Source of the DNA: JADKIH01 sp031417555
GTDB taxonomy: Bacteria > Bacteroidota > Bacteroidia > AKYH767-A > 2013-40CM-41-45
Reading direction: 5' to 3'
Assembly (NCBI GenBank): GCA_031417555.1
Contig: JANOVV010000069.1
Coordinates: 28,658-92,657, forward strand
Length of the DNA: 64,000 bases
The notes under the pieces were generated by a model. It had not been told where the DNA came from, searched no databases, and saw only the letters and a program-made list of their open reading frames with translations. Both the position numbers and the translations under genes were made by a program. This document shows, piece after piece, positions 16,686-24,345 of the stretch (positions are counted from its first letter, which is position 1; every line of letters starts with the position of its first letter).

Positions 16686-18374
16686 ATGAAAAAAAATATC
16701 AGTTTATTCTATGTGTTAATCTCATTTAATGCAATAGCACAAAATCCAGTACCTATTCCTGATACATTAATTGGGTCAACTTTCAATTTGAATATGCACA
16801 CAGATAGTGTTCAATTTCTTCCTGGAATAAAAACATTTACCAATGCATATAATCAATATTCTTATTTAGGCCCAACATTGATTTTAAATAGAGGCGATAA
16901 TGTAACAATGAATGTTACCGATAATATTGGCGATACAACAACGGTTCACTGGCATGGCTTACATGTTCCTGCAATGGATGATGGAGGACCACATACATTT
17001 ATTCTTGCCGGGAATACTTGGAGTCCACAATTTACCGTAATGAATCACGCATCAACATTCTGGTATCATCCGCATACACATATGAAAACAGGTCAACAGG
17101 CAATGCGAGGTGCTGCAGGATTAATCATTGTAAGGGATTCAATTGAGGCAGCTTTGAATTTGCCCAGGCGATATGGAACTGATGATTTTCCGATTATCGT
17201 GCAGTCTCAACAATTTGATGCAAACAATCAAATTGTTTGGCGTGGTATGCATGATAGCATTTTACTTGTTAATGGAGCAACTAATCCTATGTTGGATGTT
17301 CCATCCCAGGTTGTTCGTCTTCGCTTATTAAATGCTTCGCAAGAACGCAACTTCAATTTCGGATTTACAAGCAGCCGTTCATTTTACGTAATCGGAAATG
17401 ATGGTGGCTTATTAAACGCTCCCGTAACGGCAACACGAATAAGATTATCTCCCGGAGAAAGAGCGGAAATCTTAATTGACTTTACCGGAATGACCGGGCA
17501 AAATATTTATCTGATGAGTTATTCTTCTGAATTTCCAATGGGAGTACAAGGTGGTACTCCAATGCCTGGAATGGATACGGCAATGTATAGTCCAATAAAT
17601 GGAATCGATTTCGACATTCTTCGATTGAATGTAATTGCACAAACTGCAAATCCAGTTACTTCGATTCCATCAACATTAGTCACTGTGAGTCCATGGAGTC
17701 CGGCACAATCGAACATTACAAGACAAATTACAATCGCGGCCCAAAACATGATGTCAATGGACGGCCCTTTTTATTTTAATGGTTTGTTATTTGACATGAA
17801 CAGGATTGATTATCAAATACCATTAAACAATATTGAAATCTGGTCCATCTCAAATCAAACGATGGTGGCACATCCTTTTCACTTGCATGGTATGCAGTTT
17901 TTCGTTTTGGACAGAGATGGAATTGCTATTCTCCCGCAGGAATCAGGATACAAAGATGTCGTAATGATTGCTCCCCAGGAGACGGTACGATTTATTACAA
18001 AGTTTGAAGACTTTACGGATACTTCAATTCCATATATGTACCATTGTCATATTCTAATGCACGAGGATGATGGAATGATGGGACAATTTGTTGTTGTTCC
18101 CAATACGACATCTATAAATGAATCTCTTGCGAATACAATGTTTTCTGTCTTTCCAAATCCGGCGAATCAATTTATATCTATCGATGGATTACCTACCGAC
18201 ATTAAATCAATCACTGTTACCAATGCGGTTGGGCAAAAAATATTCTACCAAAACTTAGAATCAATTAATACAAAGTTAACTCTGAATACAACGAACTTGA
18301 AAAGCGGAATATATTTTATTACGCTAATTACAATCAATCATTCATCAACACAAAAAATTTCAATAACAAACTAA
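16686..18374 (+). CDS. Secreted multicopper oxidase with type IX secretion tail
   Basis: The 562-residue protein has a signal peptide (to about residue 19) and all copper-site motifs: HWHGLH at 88-93, WYHPHTH at 126-132, HPFHLHG at 396-402, and YHCHILMH at 452-459 with Met464 as likely axial ligand of the type 1 copper. Family members oxidise Cu(I), bilirubin, phenols or metals with reduction of oxygen. The last 80 residues (FSVFPNPANQFISIDG, then LKSGIYFITL) form a type IX sorting domain, so it acts at the surface or outside the cell. It is followed after 6 bp by a copper radical oxidase gene, with which it is probably co-transcribed. Confidence 0.92.
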   Translation: MKKNISLFYVLISFNAIAQNPVPIPDTLIGSTFNLNMHTDSVQFLPGIKTFTNAYNQYSYLGPTLILNRGDNVTMNVTDNIGDTTTVHWHGLHVPAMDDGGPHTFILAGNTWSPQFTVMNHASTFWYHPHTHMKTGQQAMRGAAGLIIVRDSIEAALNLPRRYGTDDFPIIVQSQQFDANNQIVWRGMHDSILLVNGATNPMLDVPSQVVRLRLLNASQERNFNFGFTSSRSFYVIGNDGGLLNAPVTATRIRLSPGERAEILIDFTGMTGQNIYLMSYSSEFPMGVQGGTPMPGMDTAMYSPINGIDFDILRLNVIAQTANPVTSIPSTLVTVSPWSPAQSNITRQITIAAQNMMSMDGPFYFNGLLFDMNRIDYQIPLNNIEIWSISNQTMVAHPFHLHGMQFFVLDRDGIAILPQESGYKDVVMIAPQETVRFITKFEDFTDTSIPYMYHCHILMHEDDGMMGQFVVVPNTTSINESLANTMFSVFPNPANQFISIDGLPTDIKSITVTNAVGQKIFYQNLESINTKLTLNTTNLKSGIYFITLITINHSSTQKISITN

Positions 18375-18380
18375 TCTGCA

Positions 18381-20342
18381 ATGAACCCGTTGAAATATAT
18401 TATCGTCATCTTTTTATTTCAAACTATTTTTGTAACCAATTCTATCGGACAGTATTCTATTTCCGGGCAAGTGAATGATAGTTTATCAAATGGAATTGCA
18501 GGCGCACGAATTACTTTATTTGATTCTACTCTTTCCTATTTTTCAGAAAAGCGAACTGATGTTTCCGGAACGTTTAGTATTAATAATATACCAGCAGGAA
18601 ATTATTCATTGGGAGTGGAAAAAATATCAAAGGAATATTTTCAACAAACGATAACTGTTCCAATGAGTACTCAACTTGGAATTACACTTCAACGAGAAAG
18701 TCAGCCTGGAGGCTGGACAACAATAATTCAATCTCCCGAAGCGCTTGGTGGAACTAATTTAGGAATACTTATGCCAAACGGTAAAATATTTTATTGCCAC
18801 AGCACTAAAGACCCGTTTTATTTCGACCCGTCAATTAATGATACGATTCCCGCAATCGGAGATACTTCTGTTCTAGGCTGCACCGGACCTGTATTGATGC
18901 CGAACGGGTTGGTAGTTATGGCAGGTGGAACATTGCAGGAAGTTTATGGTCCTGGATGTAGAAGAGTGAAAACATTTGATTATACAAACAATGTGTGGGC
19001 ATTGCGTGATAGTTTACTTGACTACAGATGGTATCCAACAGTTACTAAACTTGCGGATAATAGGCTATTGATTTACGGTGGTGGAAATCTGAATAATCCA
19101 CAAAGAACAAGTTCTTCCGAATTATATGACCCTGTTACATGGACAACTCAATGGACCGATTCACTGTCAATTGGGAATGAAGTTTCTCCGAATGTATTGT
19201 TGTATAATGGCAAAGTCTTGATGACTCATCGTCCACCCATGTTGTTTGACCCGGTAACGATGCAATGGGATTCTGCGGGACAATTCGTTCAAGGTCCGCG
19301 AATGCCAAATGGTGACCATGCTGACCATGAACTTGTTCAATTATCCGGCGGAGATGTTATGGCTATTGGATATAAATCTTTCAATGCTAATCTTGGAACT
19401 TTTGTTGAGCGATACAATCATATTACAGATTCATGGTCGCTCGGTTCGAGCATTTCGCCAATTCGCTCAAGGGCTAAGACTGTTTTATTGCCGAATGAAA
19501 AAATTGCAGTCATCGGTGGTTATAAGGAAGATTTAAATGATACGACTTCTGTTAACCAATGGGGTTATATGAATTTATGCGATGAATACGACCCGGTTAC
19601 TGATTCATGGAGAAGATTATCAAGACTAAATATTCAACGTGAATATCATTGTAATGCAATATTGGTTCCTGATGGAAGAGTCATAGCTGTGGGCGGTGAA
19701 GGTCAGCCAGGAAATGAACCACCATTTAGTTATATAGAAGCCTTTAGCCCTCCCTATTTATTCAGGGGAATTCGACCGGTTATAACTAATTTATCTACAA
19801 ATAATTTTCAACGTGGTGCATCAATAACATTTGATATTGCATTAACTGATTCCGTGACTAAAGTATTTCTGTATAGTACTCAATCAGTGACTCACTTTAT
19901 GAATACAGGCAATAACAGATTTGTGGATTTGAATTTCAATCAATCCGGTAATACAATTTCATTAACACTACCTAACGATTCTTTATTAATTCCAGATGGC
20001 TTTTACATGCTATTTGCAATGGTTGATGATATTCCGAGTATAGCAAAAATTATTTCTTTAGTTGGAAGTTTTACAACTGATATTCATGAGCTTCAAAGTT
20101 CTACTAACATCACAATTTATCCTAATCCCTCATACAATACATTAACAATAAATAATAAGAATTTTGGAGATGGAATTTTTTCTGTGGATATAGTAGATAT
20201 AACTGGTAAGGTTTTGAAGGAGTGGAAAATGCCTAATAAGATTGAGACGATACCAATTAATGATTTGCCAGTAGGAAGTTATCTGATTCGATTCAAGTCG
20301 GAAAAGTATAATGAAATCAAGAGAATTATAGTAGTTCGATAA
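18381..20342 (+). CDS. Secreted copper radical oxidase (galactose/glyoxal oxidase type)
   Basis: After a signal peptide and a carboxypeptidase-regulatory-like domain (ISGQVNDSLSNGIAGARITL), a seven-blade Kelch propeller and a DUF1929-type C-terminal domain follow. The galactose oxidase ligands can be matched: Cys167 (LGCTGPVLMPNG) and Tyr218 (RWYPTVTKLADNR) for the Tyr-Cys cofactor, Tyr422-His423 (REYHCNAILVPDGR), and His505 (VTHFMNTGNNR). The SPPYLFRG and IPDGFYMLFAMVDDIPSIAK segments are also typical. Such enzymes oxidise alcohols or aldehydes to give hydrogen peroxide; the substrate here is unknown. The C-terminus (IYPNPSYNTLTINN, then LPVGSYLIRF) is a type IX tail. Placement beside a multicopper oxidase suggests a shared copper supply. 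Confidence 0.85.
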   Translation: MNPLKYIIVIFLFQTIFVTNSIGQYSISGQVNDSLSNGIAGARITLFDSTLSYFSEKRTDVSGTFSINNIPAGNYSLGVEKISKEYFQQTITVPMSTQLGITLQRESQPGGWTTIIQSPEALGGTNLGILMPNGKIFYCHSTKDPFYFDPSINDTIPAIGDTSVLGCTGPVLMPNGLVVMAGGTLQEVYGPGCRRVKTFDYTNNVWALRDSLLDYRWYPTVTKLADNRLLIYGGGNLNNPQRTSSSELYDPVTWTTQWTDSLSIGNEVSPNVLLYNGKVLMTHRPPMLFDPVTMQWDSAGQFVQGPRMPNGDHADHELVQLSGGDVMAIGYKSFNANLGTFVERYNHITDSWSLGSSISPIRSRAKTVLLPNEKIAVIGGYKEDLNDTTSVNQWGYMNLCDEYDPVTDSWRRLSRLNIQREYHCNAILVPDGRVIAVGGEGQPGNEPPFSYIEAFSPPYLFRGIRPVITNLSTNNFQRGASITFDIALTDSVTKVFLYSTQSVTHFMNTGNNRFVDLNFNQSGNTISLTLPNDSLLIPDGFYMLFAMVDDIPSIAKIISLVGSFTTDIHELQSSTNITIYPNPSYNTLTINNKNFGDGIFSVDIVDITGKVLKEWKMPNKIETIPINDLPVGSYLIRFKSEKYNEIKRIIVVR

Positions 20343-20428
20343 AAATATTAAATAGATGATACTTTAAATTTTATATCTCTAAAAGTTAAAATCAGAAATA
20401 TTTTCAAAGTGATTTAAGAAAACCTAAA

Positions 20429-21469
20429 ATGAAAAAAAGACTTATTGCTCTTCTGGTATTGCTGTTGACAGCATTTTCCAACATAACTTATGCTCACTCC
20501 CACCATAATGATTCATTACAAATTACAGCATCAGATTCTTTAATGCAGAAGGAAATGGCAGAACATCAGCAAATGGAAGCCACAAGTGCTTTTCCAAATT
20601 ATCATCCGTTAATTGTCCATTTCCCGATTGTCTTATTGTTAATTGCTGTTGTTTTTCAATTGCTCTCTTTTTTTTACTTCAAAAGAGAATTTAGTATTGT
20701 AACACTTATTCTTTTGACGCTTGGTGTAATTACTGCTTGGCTAGCATCAAATACGTTTCATGCGATGCCAGGAATACTTACCGGGCAAGCAAAAGAAATA
20801 TTTGATACACACGAACAGATGGCCACACTTACGTGGTGGTTCTCTCTTGCAGCTCTCCTAATAAAATTTTTTTCCCATTTTTTCTTAAAAAGAAAATGGT
20901 TGTCAGAAGCATTAGTATCATTGCTTTTGATTTTATCAGGCATTACTGTTTCTATTGCAGGTCATCACGGAGCAATGCTTGTTCACATGGAAGGTATTGG
21001 ACCGATGGGTAAATATTTAGAATCGTATCGCTTTCCTGAAAAAAGCTCTGACATAAATCCACAGGCGATGATAACCGCAAAACCAGAAAAGGAAAAGGAA
21101 GAAAGCAAAACAGGAGAGCAGGAAGAAGACCATCATGTTGGTGAAATTGGAAAAGGCCCTCATGGTGGAACGATTGAAGAAGCAGACCCTTTTCATATTG
21201 AAATGGTCACTGACGGAAATGACCTCATTTTTTATTTATTAGACAGCGATGCAAAATCACTTTCCATTAATAATATAACTGGGGGCGTTAAAATGGAATA
21301 CGCTGACAAATCAAAAAATACCATAGACTTGATGATGATGGATGGAAAACTTACAGCCATGAAAGCCCAAAATGGAAAGTCATTTTCAGCAATTTGCAAA
21401 TTAAATAAAGACGGCAAATCCTATTCTGCAACCTTCACAAGCAATAAAGATTTACAAGTGAAAAAATAG
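20429..21469 (+). CDS. DUF2231 membrane protein fused to a GPHGG domain
   Basis: The 346-residue product has a signal segment, a His-rich stretch (AHSHHNDS), and a DUF2231-like membrane region with YHPLIVHFPIVLLLIAVVFQ and three more hydrophobic segments up to about residue 190. It ends in a soluble domain of about 100 residues. That domain (GKGPHGGTIEEADPFHIEMV, then IDLMMMDGKLTAMKA) is shared with the lipoprotein at 21608-22135. The His residues and the copper context suggest metal binding in the periplasm; this is not proven. Confidence 0.7.
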   Translation: MKKRLIALLVLLLTAFSNITYAHSHHNDSLQITASDSLMQKEMAEHQQMEATSAFPNYHPLIVHFPIVLLLIAVVFQLLSFFYFKREFSIVTLILLTLGVITAWLASNTFHAMPGILTGQAKEIFDTHEQMATLTWWFSLAALLIKFFSHFFLKRKWLSEALVSLLLILSGITVSIAGHHGAMLVHMEGIGPMGKYLESYRFPEKSSDINPQAMITAKPEKEKEESKTGEQEEDHHVGEIGKGPHGGTIEEADPFHIEMVTDGNDLIFYLLDSDAKSLSINNITGGVKMEYADKSKNTIDLMMMDGKLTAMKAQNGKSFSAICKLNKDGKSYSATFTSNKDLQVKK

Positions 21470-21495
21470 TCGAAACAATTAATTATAAAATAAAA

Positions 21496-21582
21496 ATGAA
21501 AAAGTTACTGAAAGCTATTTCTCAAATCGGGTTAAGGTTTTTGAAAGCAATATTCATTCATAAAAAATCTTGTTGTAAATAA
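21496..21582 (+). CDS. Small 28-residue protein ending in KSCCK
   Basis: The frame encodes a basic amphipathic or membrane-active helix (MKKLLKAISQIGLRFLKAI) followed by FIHKKSCCK. It lies 26 bp after the DUF2231 gene and 25 bp before the GPHxG lipoprotein gene, with the same A-rich leader before its ATG as its neighbours. A terminal Cys pair and a His in a copper block suggest a small metal-binding peptide. It is too short to assign by sequence alone, so the call is tentative. Confidence 0.45.
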   Translation: MKKLLKAISQIGLRFLKAIFIHKKSCCK

Positions 21583-21607
21583 ATTAATAAATCAAACAAT
21601 ATTAAAA

Positions 21608-22135
21608 ATGAAAAAATCAATTATTGGAATATCAGTAATATTTATGACTCTCGGTATGGGAATTTTAATATCGTGCAATTCTGGAACAAAAAGTTCAGAT
21701 AATCAAGCTAATTCATCGGATGCTGCAACGAAAAAAGCAGTGCAATCACAGCCCGAAGCAAATACGAAAGCGGAAGAATCACATGAAGTAGATAAGCCCG
21801 GAGCAGGTCCTCACAAAGGTATCCTTGAAGAGGCAGGAGAAAAAAACCATATTGAAATGGTGATGAACGGAAAAGATGTTGCCTTTTATCTTTGTGATGA
21901 TTTGACGAATCCAATTGACGTTAATGGTTGGACAGGCAAAGCTGACTTTCAGTACAAAGATGGAAAATCCAAATCAATTGACCTCATGATGATGGATGGT
22001 GCACTTACAGCAATGGGTGCAAATTCAGGTAAATCTTTTAATGTTGTTACAACTTTAACAATGAATGGTCAATCTATTTCATCAAAGTTCAGCAGCGAAG
22101 GCAGCTTCGAACACAATGATAGCAACCAGAAATAG
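21608..22135 (+). CDS. Lipoprotein with a GPHxG copper-block domain
   Basis: The 175-residue product has a lipoprotein signal (GMGILISCNSG, Cys near residue 23), a low-complexity linker rich in Ser, Asn and Glu, and one domain (AGPHKGILEEAGEKNHIEMV, then SIDLMMMDGALTAMGANSGK). The domain repeats the C-terminal part of the preceding DUF2231 protein at about 45 percent identity by eye. This indicates a domain duplication inside the operon. Similar domains occur near heavy-metal efflux genes. A periplasmic metal-binding role is inferred. Confidence 0.65.
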   Translation: MKKSIIGISVIFMTLGMGILISCNSGTKSSDNQANSSDAATKKAVQSQPEANTKAEESHEVDKPGAGPHKGILEEAGEKNHIEMVMNGKDVAFYLCDDLTNPIDVNGWTGKADFQYKDGKSKSIDLMMMDGALTAMGANSGKSFNVVTTLTMNGQSISSKFSSEGSFEHNDSNQK

Positions 22136-22181
22136 AAAAAATGTTATTCAGTCAAAATTTGAATCTATATAATAAAAAAAA

Positions 22182-22703
22182 ATGAAAAAAATAATTCTCA
22201 TTATTGCCCTAACGACAATCTCATTTGTGCAAACATCATTTGCGCAAACCGATAGCAAACAAGTATTAAATGAAATGTTAACTTCTTATCTCAATCTTAA
22301 AAATTCTTTGATTGTTGATAATGCCGACAGTGCAAGAGCTGCAGCCAGGAAAATATTTAATGCAATTGACAATATGCCAATAGAAATGCTCCCTCCCAAC
22401 CAACATAAAATATGGATAAAGTATTCTGACAAATTACATTATGATGCCGAGCACATTAAAAGCCCGGTCGATATTGATCATCAGCGTGAACATTTCATAA
22501 CTCTGTCTAAGAATATGTATGAGTTAATGAAGGCATTAAACTTCAATATTTCTGATCTCTATTATCAGTTTTGTCCTATGGCAAACAATGGAAAGGGCGC
22601 TTACTGGTTAAGTGAAACCGAAAAGATAGGTAATCCATACTTCGGAAAACAAATGCTGACTTGTGGTTCAACAAAAGAAACCTTGAAGGCAAAACAACAG
22701 TAA
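22182..22703 (+). CDS. DUF3347 family periplasmic protein
   Basis: The 173-residue protein has a signal peptide (to about residue 22). A helical domain follows with YLNLKNSLIVDNADSARAAA and the terminal signature YYQFCPMANNGKGAYWLSE then FGKQMLTCGS. These Cys, Met and His residues are typical of DUF3347, often found alone or fused to CusB-type proteins in Bacteroidota. A copper-binding role is widely assumed but I cannot show it here. It lies within the plus-strand copper operon. Confidence 0.8.
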   Translation: MKKIILIIALTTISFVQTSFAQTDSKQVLNEMLTSYLNLKNSLIVDNADSARAAARKIFNAIDNMPIEMLPPNQHKIWIKYSDKLHYDAEHIKSPVDIDHQREHFITLSKNMYELMKALNFNISDLYYQFCPMANNGKGAYWLSETEKIGNPYFGKQMLTCGSTKETLKAKQQ

Positions 22704-22712
22704 TATTTGAAA

Positions 22713-22805
22713 TGCATTTCAGGTATTTCATTTGCCCAAAGCAATGACACTGCTATGGTAAAATCAGAATTAAAAGAATACACTGAGCGAATAAATAGTA
22801 TTTAA
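22713..22805 (+). pseudogene. 5' remnant of an NTF2-like protein gene
   Basis: The frame reads ISFAQSNDTAMVKSELKEY and then stops. It matches the start of the mature protein encoded at 23894-24337 (SFAQSNDTAMVKSVLKQY) at almost every position, including the DNA stretch AAAGCAATGACACTGCTATG. It has no ATG and no signal start. This is a truncated duplicate left by rearrangement before the YncE-like gene. Confidence 0.75.
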
Positions 22806-22824
22806 CAATAAACAAAAATAAAAA

Positions 22825-23880
22825 ATGAAAAAACAAACGGTAAAATTAATGATGGTGGCAATTGTAATATCTGCAATTTCCATTTCATCATGCAAAAAAA
22901 ATAAAGATGATGAACCTACACCTGCAAACACGGATATTTCTTACCCTGCACTTTATGTCGTGAATGGTACATCCAATAATCTTTCGGTAATTGAACTTTC
23001 AAGTAGCACCATTAAACGCACGCTAAGTTTAAACAATGCACAGTATCCGCATCATGTTTATTTAAGCCCCGATAAAAAATTTATTGCTGTTGCTATTGCA
23101 GCAATGGATTTAAGCGGCGGACATAGTGGTCATGGAATGGGCGGCGCAACCAAAGTAATGATCTTAGATGCTGTTACCGGAGAAATTCATCATGAAATAA
23201 GTACAATGCATCTGCCACACAACGCGGCTTTCAGTCCTTCGGGTTCCGAACTTTGGATTCCTCAGGCAGACACTGTTCAAGGCACAGTGCTGGTTTATAA
23301 TACTTCTGATTATACACTAACAAACACTATCAACGTAGGAAAAGCGCCATCAGAATTAACTTTTTCATTTGATGGCTCAATGGTTTTTGTAGCAAACACT
23401 ATGGACGGAACTGTTTCAATGATTGACCCAGCAACAAAGGCAATTATGGCTACTATACCGGTAGGTTTGGATCCCGTTGGAGCATGGCCTGCACCAAATG
23501 GTAAAATGTATGCCGATAATGAAAGCGACATGACTCTGTCAGAAATAGATGTGATGAATGCAAATGTTACTGCTACAATAAATCTGGGTTTTATGCCTGG
23601 TTATGTTGCTTTCAGTTCTCATCACAACGAATTATGGGTAAGTGATGCAACAAATGGAAAAATTGTATTCTTTGAAAACATAGGGGGATTTTGGACTGCC
23701 GCTGGTAATCTTTCAACAGGGACAAATGCACATGCTATCATTTTTAATAGTGATGGAACAAAAGCTTATGTTACTAATCAAGGTGCAAATACTGTTTCTC
23801 TTATTGATGTGGTTAATCATGTTAAACTACTTGATATAGCTGTCGGCAATAAACCAAATGGTATGGTAATAAAAAATTAA
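22825..23880 (+). CDS. YncE-like beta-propeller lipoprotein
   Basis: The 351-residue product has a lipoprotein signal (ISAISISSCKKNK, Cys near residue 23). It then shows YVTN-type repeats, for example YVVNGTSNNLSVIELSS, FVANTMDGTVSMIDPATK and YVTNQGANTVSLIDVVN, giving a seven-blade propeller. A His/Gly/Met-rich insert (GGHSGHGMGG) near residue 100 could bind copper. Such propellers occur beside copper oxidases in many Bacteroidota, but their role is not established. It lies 20 bp after the NTF2 remnant and 14 bp before the intact NTF2-like gene. Confidence 0.8.
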   Translation: MKKQTVKLMMVAIVISAISISSCKKNKDDEPTPANTDISYPALYVVNGTSNNLSVIELSSSTIKRTLSLNNAQYPHHVYLSPDKKFIAVAIAAMDLSGGHSGHGMGGATKVMILDAVTGEIHHEISTMHLPHNAAFSPSGSELWIPQADTVQGTVLVYNTSDYTLTNTINVGKAPSELTFSFDGSMVFVANTMDGTVSMIDPATKAIMATIPVGLDPVGAWPAPNGKMYADNESDMTLSEIDVMNANVTATINLGFMPGYVAFSSHHNELWVSDATNGKIVFFENIGGFWTAAGNLSTGTNAHAIIFNSDGTKAYVTNQGANTVSLIDVVNHVKLLDIAVGNKPNGMVIKN

Positions 23881-23893
23881 GAATCTGAATCCA

Positions 23894-24337
23894 ATGAAAA
23901 AAATAATAGCTGGTATAAGTTTGATATACCTGTCCGTTATGTCGTTTGCTCAAAGCAATGACACTGCTATGGTAAAATCTGTATTGAAACAATACAATGA
24001 TGCTGTTGAAAAACTGGATGTCACCGGGACAGAAAACCTGTTTACTGCGGATTCTAAAATATTTGAATCGGGTGGCAGCGAGGGTAACTATGTCCATTAC
24101 ATGGAACATCATCTCATCCCCGAATTCAAAGATTTTAAATCTTTCAAGTTCAGTAATTATACCATAGAAGTACTGGTTGATGGGAACTATGCATTCGCCA
24201 GTGAAATGTACAACTATTCAATTTTAGTTGCTAAAGATAATGCAGAAGTCAAACGCAAAGGCGTATCCACATCAGTATTGAAAAAAGTAAATGGTGAATG
24301 GAAAATTATGATTAACCATAACTCATCAAGAAAATAA
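23894..24337 (+). CDS. NTF2-like (SnoaL/DUF4440 type) secreted protein
   Basis: The 147-residue protein has a signal peptide (to about residue 20, MSFAQ). A cone-shaped NTF2-like fold follows: an opening helix MVKSVLKQYNDAVEKLDVTG, then FTADSKIFESGG, and the closing strands VSTSVLKKVNGEWKIMINHN. The ending is typical of DUF4440 proteins, whose roles range from catalysis to binding. A truncated copy lies at 22713-22805. It is 8 bp upstream of the CopA/CopB-like fusion gene and presumably co-transcribed. Confidence 0.75.
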   Translation: MKKIIAGISLIYLSVMSFAQSNDTAMVKSVLKQYNDAVEKLDVTGTENLFTADSKIFESGGSEGNYVHYMEHHLIPEFKDFKSFKFSNYTIEVLVDGNYAFASEMYNYSILVAKDNAEVKRKGVSTSVLKKVNGEWKIMINHNSSRK

Positions 24338-24345
24338 TATAAAAA

